Below are positions 52,938 to 60,986 of a DNA stretch of 64,000 nt, piece after piece. The notes below the pieces were generated by a model. That model saw only the letters and a list, made by a program, of their open reading frames with translations. It had not been told where the DNA came from and ran no database searches. Both the position numbers and the translations under genes were made by a program. The stretch lies in contig NZ_JAQGPN010000001.1 in assembly GCF_028826155.1 (NCBI RefSeq), forward strand, positions 2,175,501 through 2,239,500. The letters run 5' to 3'. This stretch comes from Mesorhizobium shangrilense (lineage in GTDB: Bacteria > Pseudomonadota > Alphaproteobacteria > Rhizobiales > Rhizobiaceae). The first letter of the stretch is position 1. Every line of letters starts with the position of its first letter.

Positions 52938-54140
52938 ATGCAACTCACCGCTCTCAGCAGCACAAGCTTCCGCCTCTACATCGCGGCCAATTTCGTGTCG
53001 GTCACCGGCATATGGGTGAACCGCGTGGTGATCGGGTGGTTCAGCTGGGCGCTGACGGAGTCGGCGACGTGGGTGGGCGTCGTCTCTTTTCTGCTCTTTG
53101 CGCCGACCTTGTTCGCCGGACCGTTCTTCGGCGTGCTTGCGGACCGCATCGACATCAAGCGCGGCGCACTGGCCACGCAGGCGCTGCTGGCGATGCTCAT
53201 GCTGGCGCTCGGCATCCTGTTCGCCCACGGCATTCTCGACATATGGATGCTGAGCGGGCTCTCGTTCCTCTTCGGGTTGACGTCTAGCGCCAACACGCCC
53301 ATCCGCCTCACCCTCATCCCGATGATCGTGCCGCGCGAGGCGCTGGCCAATGCCATCACCCTGATCTCCATCAATTTCAATGCCGCGCGGCTGATCGGGC
53401 CGGCGATCGGCGGCGTCATGCTGGAGAAGATCGATCCCGGATCGACGATCGCTGCAAGCATCGTCATGACCTTGCCGATGCTGGTGGCGCTCGCCTTCCT
53501 CAAGCCAAGGGCAAGGGAAGTCGCGTCAACCGAGCAGGCCGGCATTGCGGGGCAACTCGTCGAGGCGGTCCGCCATGTCTGCGCCAGTAACTGGCTCGTC
53601 CAGGCAATGATCGTCACCACCATCACCGCGGTGGTGGCGCGCGGCGTTCTCGAGGTGCTGCCGGCGGTTGCCGACGGCATGTATCACCGGGGTGCGAGCG
53701 GGCTCGGCCAGATGCTGTCGGCTGCGGGCGTCGGAGCGCTGATTTCCGGCATTTCCATCACGTTCCGCGAAGGCAGCCGGCCGCATCTCGAGCAGTTGCG
53801 CCAGAGCTACCTCTGGATGATGCTCGGCATCCTCGCCGTCTTTGCGATGGGATTGGCGGACAGCTGGCTGCTTGCGCTGGGCCTCGTTGCGCTGATGGGG
53901 GCGTCCGGCACCTTCACGGCCATTGCGACCCAATCGGTCATGCAGCTGGAAACGCCGGATGCCTATCGCGGCAGCACCATCGGCCTCTGGCTGTTCGCCG
54001 GCATCGGCGGCAATGCACTCGGCGCCATCGCCTTTGGCGCCATGGCGGACGCGTTGACGATGCGGACGACCCTGCTGGCCCTTGGCGCGATCGGCACGCT
54101 GGCCGCCGCCGCGGCCTGGCTATGGTCGCGCGTGAGGTGA
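52938..54140 (+). CDS. MFS transporter (EntS/MFS_3-like)
   Basis: A 400-residue major facilitator with about twelve helices. The loop-2/3 motif is FFGVLADRIDIKRGALATQA, and helix 4-5 reads SSANTPIRLTLIPMIVPREA and LANAITLISINFNAARLIGP, typical of the MFS_3 exporters. It ends the importer/dehydratase operon. It may export a metabolite or take up the parent compound; direction and substrate are not evident. Confidence 0.88.
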   Translation: MQLTALSSTSFRLYIAANFVSVTGIWVNRVVIGWFSWALTESATWVGVVSFLLFAPTLFAGPFFGVLADRIDIKRGALATQALLAMLMLALGILFAHGILDIWMLSGLSFLFGLTSSANTPIRLTLIPMIVPREALANAITLISINFNAARLIGPAIGGVMLEKIDPGSTIAASIVMTLPMLVALAFLKPRAREVASTEQAGIAGQLVEAVRHVCASNWLVQAMIVTTITAVVARGVLEVLPAVADGMYHRGASGLGQMLSAAGVGALISGISITFREGSRPHLEQLRQSYLWMMLGILAVFAMGLADSWLLALGLVALMGASGTFTAIATQSVMQLETPDAYRGSTIGLWLFAGIGGNALGAIAFGAMADALTMRTTLLALGAIGTLAAAAAWLWSRVR

Positions 54141-54213
54141 AACCGGCGGATTGTCCGGCGGCAAGTCGACGTTCGGTCCGATAATCCAGATTCGGCGGCC
54201 GCAGAATAGATTT

Positions 54214-54246
54214 CGTCAAACGGCATTGCGAATTAGTTGTTTGACG
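54214..54246. promoter_or_regulatory. Operator pair CGTCAAAC / GTTTGACG upstream of the third alpha/beta hydrolase
   Basis: A perfect 8-bp inverted repeat (54214-54221 and 54239-54246) separated by 17 bp. The right arm lies in TTAGTTGTTTGACG, one base different from the sites at 34795 and 49062. The shorter spacing makes this the clearest dimeric site. It is 113 bases upstream of the TTG start of the hydrolase. Confidence 0.6.
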
Positions 54247-54358
54247 ATTTGTCCTATTCTTTCGACCATCCCCCTCGTTCAGAGCGAAGTCCAGCAGCCA
54301 GCCGAGCGGATTAAAGCACCGCCACGGTGAAGTGTGCTCGAAAGAGGGAGGAATGTAA

Positions 54359-55303
54359 TTGACTGATCAACTTGGTGTCATCAATCGCCGCTCGGCGTTC
54401 AAGGCCGCTTTGCTGGGCGTCGCGGCTTCGGCGATCGCCGCGCCGTGGCAGCCGGCAGCGGCCCAGGCTGCCGAGGATCCCGGCGTCGTGCCGACGCCCT
54501 TGCCGCAGCAGAAGCCCCAGAAGGAAGAACTGCTCGATGTCGGCGACGGGCATTCGATCTGGTATTTCGACACGGGCGGCGACGGCGAGGCGGTGGTGTT
54601 CCTGCACGCCGGCACCGGCAGCGGCGCGGTGTGGGGCTATCAACAGCCGGTGTTCGCAGATGCGGGCTATCGCGTCATCGGCTACTCGCGACGCGGCCGG
54701 CTCAACGCGAAGATGGGCGATCCCGAAAAATCGGGCACGGGAGCCGATGACCTGCTGAAGCTCATCGACCACCTCGGGCTGAAGAAGGTCCATCTCGTCG
54801 GCACTGCCGCCGGCGGCATGGTCGCGACCGACTTCACGGTTTCGCATGAGGACCGCGTGCAGTCGCTCGTGCTCGCCAACACCATCGTCGGCATCACCAA
54901 CGAAGAGTATCGCGCCATCTACAAGCTGATCTATCCGGAGGGCTTCGACGATCTGGCCGGCGATTTCAAGGAGCTCAGCCCGTCCTATCGCCATCTGGAT
55001 CCAAAGGGCCATGCGACCTGGAACGAACTGGAGCACAAGGCCAAGATTGGGAAGATGAAGAGCCAGAGCTACGCCAACAAGGTGGTGTGGGAGCATCTCG
55101 CCGCCTGGAAGCTGCCCGTGCTCGTGCTTACCGGCGATGCGGACCTCTATACGCCGCCGTCGATGCTGCGCGTCCAGCACGGCGCCATTCCCGGCGCGGA
55201 GAAGTTCATCGTTCCCGAATGCGGCCATTCGGCCTACTGGGAACGGCCCGAGATCTTCAACCGCATCGTTCTCGACTTCATCGGCCGCAACAAGGCGGCC
55301 TGA
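54359..55303 (+). CDS. Exported alpha/beta-hydrolase fold protein lacking the nucleophile Ser
   Basis: A 314-residue protein with a twin-arginine leader (NRRSAFKAALLGVAASAIAA) and an alpha/beta-hydrolase body: VVFLHAGTGSGAVWGYQ, VIGYSRRGRLNAK, an acid-region LTGDADLYTPPSM and the histidine in VPECGHSAYWERP. The elbow reads G148-T-A150-A-G152 (codon GCC at the nucleophile), so Ser is again missing. Translation appears to start at TTG 54359, seven bases after GGGAGG. It is monocistronic and closed by a strong hairpin. It could be a periplasmic lyase or binding protein acting on the same compound class as its cytoplasmic relatives. Confidence 0.85.
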   Translation: MTDQLGVINRRSAFKAALLGVAASAIAAPWQPAAAQAAEDPGVVPTPLPQQKPQKEELLDVGDGHSIWYFDTGGDGEAVVFLHAGTGSGAVWGYQQPVFADAGYRVIGYSRRGRLNAKMGDPEKSGTGADDLLKLIDHLGLKKVHLVGTAAGGMVATDFTVSHEDRVQSLVLANTIVGITNEEYRAIYKLIYPEGFDDLAGDFKELSPSYRHLDPKGHATWNELEHKAKIGKMKSQSYANKVVWEHLAAWKLPVLVLTGDADLYTPPSMLRVQHGAIPGAEKFIVPECGHSAYWERPEIFNRIVLDFIGRNKAA

Positions 55304-55331
55304 CGGCGACCAGCGGCAGCCAGCCGAAATG

Positions 55332-55363
55332 CAGGGAGCGCGCGATCATTCGTGCGCTCCCTG
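55332..55363 (+). terminator. Hairpin terminator downstream of the exported hydrolase gene
   Basis: A 14-bp stem with one G-T pair (CAGGGAGCGCGCGA / TCGTGCGCTCCCTG) and a TCAT loop, 29 bases after the stop. Only a short T-run (GGCTTTCGG) follows, so termination strength is uncertain. Confidence 0.65.
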
Positions 55364-55519
55364 TGGCTTTCGGTACGCCGCTGTCTTTCCGCGCCTACGC
55401 CCGGGTGTTTGGCGCTGACCGTTCCGGCAGGGCTCAATCAGGCAAGGTCAGGCCCAGATGCCCGTGGCCAAATGCCAGAACCACATCCTTGCCGCCATGC
55501 GACGGGCGGATCACCGGCA

Positions 55520-55633
55520 CCGAGTTGGACGCTGGTCTTCGTCTTCCTCGCCTACCTGCCGGTGGTGCTTCTGACGACGTTCATCCCGAGCCTGTCGCCG
55601 GCGCTTCCGCGCATGCTGCTGGTCATGCCATAG
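55520..55633 (+). pseudogene. Probable remnant of a TRAP transporter large permease (DctM) C-terminus
   Basis: Between the hydrolase terminator and the cyclase gene, an open stretch translates to WTLVFVFLAYLPVVLLTTFI followed by PSLSPALPRMLL, which resembles the last membrane helix and tail of DctM-type TRAP permeases, ending in a TAG. Nothing upstream in that frame looks like the rest of a permease. I infer a decayed fragment left by a deletion or rearrangement. The rest of the 409-bp gap (55304-55712) contains only the terminator hairpin. Confidence 0.4.
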
Positions 55634-55712
55634 ACAAGAGCCGGAGGCTGTTTCGAGCGGCCCCGGCCCGGACGACCCTTCCCGTGTTCAACGAGCAGCC
55701 CTTTCCGGCGGG

Positions 55713-57659
55713 TCACCCAGCGCCAGCGCGCTCCTCTTCGGCGTCCACCAGTTCGAACAGCTCGACCTGCTCATGCCTGCCTTTGGCCTGGGCCAGGCCG
55801 AGCGACCTGAGATTGAATGTCCCGGAACAGCGCGCGCGCACCGCACCGCTGACCAAGATCGTGGTGCCGAACTGCTTGTTCATGCCTTCGAGGCGAGAGG
55901 CGACGTTTATCGTATCGCCCATCCCGGTGTACTGACGGCGCGATTGTGCCCCGACGCTGCCGACCACGGCCTCGCCCGTGTGCAGGCCGAAGCGGGTGAT
56001 CAACACGGGGCGCCCCGCCGCGGCGTGGCTGCGGTTGAGCTCGTCGATCGCCTGCTTGAGTGCGAGGGCGCAGCGGCATCCATGCTCGACGTGGTCCGGA
56101 TCCGCCACTGGCGCGTTCCACATCGCGTAAATCGAGTCGCCGAGATACTGGACGATGACTCCTTCGTGGCGCTCGACGATGACGTTCATAAGCTCGAAAT
56201 ACTCCGACAGCAGGCCGACCACTTCCTCGGGGCTGTGCTGTTCGGAGATCGTGGTGAAGTCGCGGATGTCGGTGAAGAGGACGGTGACCTCCTGTCGCGT
56301 CGCCTGAGCGGCGCTTTCCTGTCCCGCCGACACGATCTTGCGCACCAACTCGCGGGGAACGTAGAGCGCAAACGTGCGGATCGCCTCGCGCGCCGCGGCA
56401 AGCGCCGATTCGAGCGTGTTGATCTCCGTGATCCAGGAGTATGACCTCGGCCGTTCCTGGAGTTCGAGGTTGCCGATCTGGCGAGCGTCGCCAGCCAGTG
56501 CATAGAGCGCGCGGCTGATGAGGCGGGCAATCACCAGGGCTGCCAGCACGCCTACCACCAGCAGGAGCCCCGATATCCAGAGGGTGCGCTGCAGCAGCGC
56601 CATGGCGGAGCCGGTGAAATCCGAAAGCGGCGCGGCGATGACGATGGTGTTGGTGAGCAGCCCGCCGATGTCGACGGTCGAGGCCCGGCCGAGATAGGGT
56701 ACGCCGCCGCTCATGAAGTTCAGCGCGACGCCATCGGCCTCGGCCGTCCTGGGAAGCCGGGTCTTCACGTCATTGACGACAGGATCGGCCTCGGCGACGA
56801 AAGCGGCGCCCGCCCTCGGCGCAGTCGAGAAGGTGTCGAGGATCTTCTGCATGATCGCTGGATCGGAGTGGGCGAGCAGCTTTCCCTGATGGTCGAAGAC
56901 GTAGCCCCTGGCGTTCTCGGAGATCGCCTGGCGGGAGAGCAGCCGGCTCATGGTCTCCAGGAGGACGTCCACGCCGGCGATGATGCCGGGGTCTTGAGGC
57001 GTCGGCACTGCGAGCGTCAGGCTGAGCGAGTTGGTCGATGCGCTCACATAGGGACCGACGGACGCGGGCCCGCGCGCCCGGCTGGCCGCCCGGTACCACG
57101 GCCGCTGCGTCGGATTGTAGTTGACCTGTCGGGTGGCGCGCTGTCCGATCTCGCCGCCTTGCCCGTCCAGGAAGCGCCACGTGGCTTCGGTCCCCTCATC
57201 GTCGCGAACGATGGTGCGCAGCGCGAAGGCCGTCTCGGGCGGCGCGGACAGCGCCTTGATCCAGCGCGGGTTGGTGGCGACGTTGACCGTCTGCACGAAT
57301 GACCCGTCGGGATAGCCGACATAGATGTTGTCGAGGTAGGGCGACGCGTGCAGCGTCTTCAGCATGTAGGCCTTCTTGGCGTCGAGATCCGCAGGCGGCT
57401 TCGACCGCATCGACGGGAGGACCGAGGTGGTCGAGACGGCCGAGTAGCCGTCGCCGAACACCGTGCGGTAGCGATCGATCGCGTGCGAGCTGAGCAGCTT
57501 CATCTGCTGGGTCGCTGCGCTCACCGCTTCCCGCTTGCCTTGCTGGTGGCTCAACCAGATCAAGGGCAGCGCGATGCTTATCAGCAGGAGCACGATGACG
57601 ACGCTGAGATGGACCCTGAGCGGCCGCGCCCATCTTGATGCGAATGCGTCACCTGGCAT
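55713..57659 (-). CDS. Class III adenylate/guanylate cyclase with dCache sensor domain
   Basis: A 648-residue membrane sensor enzyme. A first helix (~20-40, VHLSVVIVLLLISIALPLIW) and a second (~335-360, TLWISGLLLVVGVLAALVIA) flank a ~290-residue periplasmic dCache domain (NPTQRPWYRAASRARGPASV, GYVFDHQGKLLAHSDP). A HAMP-like linker leads to the catalytic domain: VTVLFTDIRDFTTISEQ (first metal Asp), QYLGDSIYAMWNAP (second Asp) and MGDTINVASRLEGMN (Asn/Arg of the transition-state pair). ATG at 57659 is used. It probably makes cAMP in response to an external small molecule. It is monocistronic, between the catabolic island and the respiratory block. Confidence 0.92.
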   Translation of the reverse strand: MPGDAFASRWARPLRVHLSVVIVLLLISIALPLIWLSHQQGKREAVSAATQQMKLLSSHAIDRYRTVFGDGYSAVSTTSVLPSMRSKPPADLDAKKAYMLKTLHASPYLDNIYVGYPDGSFVQTVNVATNPRWIKALSAPPETAFALRTIVRDDEGTEATWRFLDGQGGEIGQRATRQVNYNPTQRPWYRAASRARGPASVGPYVSASTNSLSLTLAVPTPQDPGIIAGVDVLLETMSRLLSRQAISENARGYVFDHQGKLLAHSDPAIMQKILDTFSTAPRAGAAFVAEADPVVNDVKTRLPRTAEADGVALNFMSGGVPYLGRASTVDIGGLLTNTIVIAAPLSDFTGSAMALLQRTLWISGLLLVVGVLAALVIARLISRALYALAGDARQIGNLELQERPRSYSWITEINTLESALAAAREAIRTFALYVPRELVRKIVSAGQESAAQATRQEVTVLFTDIRDFTTISEQHSPEEVVGLLSEYFELMNVIVERHEGVIVQYLGDSIYAMWNAPVADPDHVEHGCRCALALKQAIDELNRSHAAAGRPVLITRFGLHTGEAVVGSVGAQSRRQYTGMGDTINVASRLEGMNKQFGTTILVSGAVRARCSGTFNLRSLGLAQAKGRHEQVELFELVDAEEERAGAG

Positions 57660-58053
57660 GTCGCGACCCCGGGGCGAGACGAGAGGAGGGCCGCCCATTG
57701 GAGCGAGGCAATCTCGGAAAAACGCCGCAGGCGCACAGCACGCCGGCTTGCGGCTTGCGGTCGCTGGCGGCCCTCTCCATCAGCGGCTCGAGACCATGGA
57801 CACTACTCACCGATCCCTCGGCGGGGCTGATGGCTGGCCAATCACCCCGACTGCGATTGCGCGTGCAAGCTGAGGCCGCCGCGGATCAGGGCGCTGACGT
57901 CGTCCGCAAGCCCTTGAGCCACCGCAACTTCGCGGGAAGTTGTACCGAACCAACCGGCGTCGAACAAGCGCTGCGGGAGCCGATCACCGGCAGGCTCATC
58001 GGGGAGCCGTTCGGGCAACGCATGCGCCCTCATGCGCTCTTCAGCGGTGGCGG
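57660..58053. other. 394-bp intergenic region without a recognisable gene
   Basis: Located between the cyclase start and the hemN stop, both on the minus strand. It must contain the cyclase promoter, but I recognise no operator, hairpin or coding frame of convincing character; the open frames here look like shadows. Confidence 0.6.
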
Positions 58054-59409
58054 TCAGACGGCGACGGAATGCGCTTTCTTCGTCGTGCGCCGGTAGGCGT
58101 CGAAGCGGGCGGCGACCGAGCGGGCGAACATCCTGCTGTCCGGCGGAATGACGAAGCGGTCGCCGTTGCGGACGAGCATGTCCGGCGCGGCGCGGGCCAG
58201 GCTGTCGGCTTCGCGACAGACATCTTCGGCATCCTTGCCGAAACCCTGCGTGATCGATTGCGTCGAAAAGGCGAAGTCGCACATCAGGCGCTCGATCACC
58301 CAACTGCGCACGCGATCCTCCGGCGTGAACGCGATGCCCTTGGCGATCGGCAACTGGCCGGCAACCACATCGCGCTGGTAGGCGGGCATCGGCACATGGT
58401 TCTGCGCGTAGCCTTCGCGGAAACGGCTGACGGAGGAGGGGCCCAGTCCGATCAGCGTCTCCAGGCTGTCGTCGGTGTAGCCCTGGAAATTGCGGTGCAG
58501 GCGGCCGGTCCGCGCCGCCTGCGCGAGAGAGTCGCCGGGCTTGGCGAAGTGGTCGATGCCCACCGCCTCATAGCCGCCCTCGACGAGTATGCGGGCGGCG
58601 AGCTGCGACTGTGCGAGGCGTTGCCTGCCGTCCGGAAGCCAGGCGTCGTCGATCATGGTCTGGTGCTTCTTGAACCACGGCACATGCGCGTAGCCGAACA
58701 GCGCGATCCGATCGGGCGCCAGCGTCAGCGCCTGGCGGACGGTCGCGCCCACGCTGTCCTCTGTCTGGTGGGGCAGGCCGTAGAGAAGATCGAAGTTGAT
58801 GGCGTCGATGCCGCGCCCGCGGAGACCTTGCACGACGTCCCGCGTCAGCTCGAAGCTCTGCTCGCGGTTGATCGCCTTCTGCACTTTCGGATTGAAGTCC
58901 TGGATGCCGAGGCTGGCGCGCGTGACGCCGATGGCTGCCCAGGCGTCCAGCTTTTCCGCGGTCATGTCGTTGGGGTCGATCTCGACGCTGATCGCCGCGT
59001 CGCCCGCCATGTCGAGATGCGCCCGCAGCGTATCGGCCAGCATGTGCAGATCGTCCGGGCGCAACATCGTCGGCGAGCCGCCGCCGAAATGCAGCGCCTT
59101 GATCCTCCCTCGGCCGGCCAGCTTTGCGCCAAGCGCGACGATCTCGGTGCGGAGCAGCGTTAGGAACGCGGTGACGGGTTCGTAGCGATGCGTCTGCTTG
59201 GTGTGGCAGGCGCAGAACCAGCACAACTTGTCGCAGAAGGGGACGTGCATGTAGAGCGACAGGGCGTCGTCGGCGGGTATCGCGTCGAGCCAACCGTCGA
59301 CCGTCCGGGAGGTCACGGCGGCGTGAAAATGAGGCGCAGTGGGGTAGCTGGTATAGCGGGGAACGGTTTCGCCGAGCCGGGCATCCAGGTCATCGGGGTC
59401 GCGCTGCAT
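58054..59409 (-). CDS. hemN: Oxygen-independent coproporphyrinogen III oxidase (HemN)
   Basis: A 451-residue radical-SAM enzyme that decarboxylates coproporphyrinogen III to protoporphyrinogen IX without oxygen. Hallmarks are VPRYTSYPTAPHFHAAV, the cluster site CDKLCWFCACHT (CxxxCxxC plus the extra Cys typical of HemN), LHFGGGSPTMLRPDDLHML, and QDFNPKVQKAINREQSFELT. A perfect FNR box lies 51 bases upstream of its start, consistent with induction under low oxygen when the cbb3 oxidase needs heme. Divergent from the Fnr-type regulator gene. Confidence 0.96.
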   Translation of the reverse strand: MQRDPDDLDARLGETVPRYTSYPTAPHFHAAVTSRTVDGWLDAIPADDALSLYMHVPFCDKLCWFCACHTKQTHRYEPVTAFLTLLRTEIVALGAKLAGRGRIKALHFGGGSPTMLRPDDLHMLADTLRAHLDMAGDAAISVEIDPNDMTAEKLDAWAAIGVTRASLGIQDFNPKVQKAINREQSFELTRDVVQGLRGRGIDAINFDLLYGLPHQTEDSVGATVRQALTLAPDRIALFGYAHVPWFKKHQTMIDDAWLPDGRQRLAQSQLAARILVEGGYEAVGIDHFAKPGDSLAQAARTGRLHRNFQGYTDDSLETLIGLGPSSVSRFREGYAQNHVPMPAYQRDVVAGQLPIAKGIAFTPEDRVRSWVIERLMCDFAFSTQSITQGFGKDAEDVCREADSLARAAPDMLVRNGDRFVIPPDSRMFARSVAARFDAYRRTTKKAHSVAV

Positions 59410-59459
59410 CTGAGGGCTCCTTGTCCGCCCTCACGTGCGCCACGGGTCCGCGCTTCGCC

Positions 59460-59473
59460 TTGATGTGGATCAA
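59460..59473. promoter_or_regulatory. FNR box TTGATGTGGATCAA (hemN / fnr divergent promoter)
   Basis: An exact TTGAT-N4-ATCAA palindrome, 51 bases upstream of hemN and 74 bases upstream of the fnr start. It predicts Fnr/FixK-type activation of hemN and autoregulation of the regulator. Confidence 0.88.
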
Positions 59474-59546
59474 GGAATGCATGGCAGGGACAAACTGGCG
59501 CGGGGCAATCGCTGCACTTAACTGCTAGAGGGAAAGTTGAAATCCG

Positions 59547-60287
59547 GTGCGGCAGTCGAGAATCTTGCGTAAAGACATCCATTCGGACGGTATCCCCGTG
59601 CTCTGCGAGTCGTGTGAGGTCCGCCATCGCGGCCTTTGCGGTGTTCTGGAGCCGGATCAACTCGTCGCACTCGCCAAAACGTCCACCAAGCACAAGATCA
59701 GCGAAGGCGCCGAATTGATCGGCGACGCCGAGCGGATCGAGAATTACTCGAACGTGCTCTCGGGCGTGGTCAAGCTGAGCAAGGTCATGGCGGACGGCCG
59801 CCAGCAGATCGTTGGCCTCCAGTTCGCTCCCGACTTCCTGGGTCGCCCGTTCAGGGCGGAAAGCGACATCAACGTCGAGGCGGCGACGGAGGTGTCGCTG
59901 TGTTCCTTCCCCCGTTCGGCCGTCGAGCGGCTGATGAAGGAACAGCCGGAGCTGGAGCATCGACTGCTCCAGCAGACGCTGAAGGAACTCGACGAGGCGC
60001 GAGACTGGATGCTGACGCTCGGCCGCAAGACCGCGGTGGAGAAAGTCGCAAGCTTCCTCCTGATGATTGCGCGCAATTCCCATCCGAACGGCCAAGCCGG
60101 TCGGCAGAGCCTGAGCTTCGACCTGCCGCTCAAGCGCGCCGATATCGCCGATTTCCTGGGGTTGACGATCGAGACGGTCAGCCGGCAGCTCACCAAGCTG
60201 CGCGCGGAGGGAGTCATCTCCATCGAGAACAACCGCCACGTGACGATCGGCAACCTGGCCCGGCTGGAGGCTTGCGCCGGCGCTTGA
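59547..60287 (+). CDS. Fnr/FixK-family oxygen-responsive regulator (FnrL/FnrN-like)
   Basis: A 246-residue Crp/Fnr-type regulator. N-terminal cysteines C20, C23 and C31 (CESCEVRHRGLC) and the internal C119 (VSLCSF) are placed to hold an oxygen-labile [4Fe-4S] cluster. The C-terminal HTH reads LKRADIADFLGLTIETVSRQ followed by LTKLRAEGVI, with the E--SR recognition residues that read TTGAT half-sites. It begins with GTG at 59547. It very likely controls hemN, itself, the hemerythrin gene and ccoNOQP through the two FNR boxes in this block. Confidence 0.94.
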   Translation: MRQSRILRKDIHSDGIPVLCESCEVRHRGLCGVLEPDQLVALAKTSTKHKISEGAELIGDAERIENYSNVLSGVVKLSKVMADGRQQIVGLQFAPDFLGRPFRAESDINVEAATEVSLCSFPRSAVERLMKEQPELEHRLLQQTLKELDEARDWMLTLGRKTAVEKVASFLLMIARNSHPNGQAGRQSLSFDLPLKRADIADFLGLTIETVSRQLTKLRAEGVISIENNRHVTIGNLARLEACAGA

Positions 60288-60300
60288 TGCGCGCGCCGGC

Positions 60301-60834
60301 TCACACGGCCGCGGACGGCGGGCGATACAGGCTCGGCAACACATGCTCCCGCTCGAAGGCGATGTGGCGACGCAGCGTCTCGAAGAATGCCCTCAGCATG
60401 AAGCCCAATGCTTCAGGATTGTCGACCGGACCCCCGCGGCCGATCGTCATCAGCACCTCGGTGATGTCCTGGGCGGCGCACTCGTCCTCGACATGCTCGG
60501 TTGTCAGCCGACGGATCGAAGACGCGCTTGCCGCAGCATCAGTGAAGCTCTTGCGGAAGGCGGGGAAGACGACGTCTTCTTCGTATCGATGACTGACGCG
60601 CAGCAGCGGTACGAGGATGCCTGCGAGCTGCAGGCACCTCAGCCGATCGACGGCCGGTAGAGAATCGGCAAGTTCCTCAAGCGCCTCGCAGAGCCTGAGC
60701 TTCTCGTCATGAGCGCTCCATACGTCCTCGCAAGGCGCAGGGCCGTGATTGCCGCAGGCCGCGGCGATCGGGCACCCCTCCCGGATGCTGCACCGGCCTG
60801 CGGTCGTCTGCTCAAGCTGAATATTCACACGCAT
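60301..60834 (-). CDS. Hemerythrin-like domain protein with N-terminal Cys motif
   Basis: A 177-residue protein with a hemerythrin-type four-helix core: histidines in SAHDEK, SHRYEEDVVFP (H followed by acidic ligands), TEHVEDE and RRHIAFEREHVLP. These would bind a di-iron centre for O2, NO or ROS sensing or scavenging. Ahead of the core lies a cysteine-rich segment (RCSIREGCPIAAACGNHGPA, then another C). ATG at 60834 is preferred because GAGAGG precedes it. It is divergent from ccoN across a shared FNR box, which indicates co-induction with the cbb3 oxidase. Confidence 0.85.
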   Translation of the reverse strand: MRVNIQLEQTTAGRCSIREGCPIAAACGNHGPAPCEDVWSAHDEKLRLCEALEELADSLPAVDRLRCLQLAGILVPLLRVSHRYEEDVVFPAFRKSFTDAAASASSIRRLTTEHVEDECAAQDITEVLMTIGRGGPVDNPEALGFMLRAFFETLRRHIAFEREHVLPSLYRPPSAAV

Positions 60835-60884
60835 CTCCACCGACCTCTCACGCAGAAGGCTGACGCAATGTCGCACCGTGGGCT

Positions 60885-60898
60885 TTGATTTGGATCAA
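60885..60898. promoter_or_regulatory. FNR box TTGATTTGGATCAA (hemerythrin / ccoN divergent promoter)
   Basis: An exact TTGAT-N4-ATCAA palindrome, 51 bases upstream of the hemerythrin-domain gene and 89 bases upstream of ccoN. It predicts Fnr activation of the oxidase operon under microaerobiosis. Confidence 0.88.
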
Positions 60899-60986
60899 GG
60901 CGCGAGCTTGAAGCGTGCGGAATGGCTGGCGGCGCGGGCCGTCTCTGAGTCCCGTGCATCGGAATTCCGCGTCGGGGACCTTTTTC

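Noticed and set aside
57842..58303. 153-residue open frame on the minus strand overlapping the hemN 3' end
   Set aside because: Mostly out of frame within hemN; Arg/Pro-rich with no recognisable domain or ribosome site.
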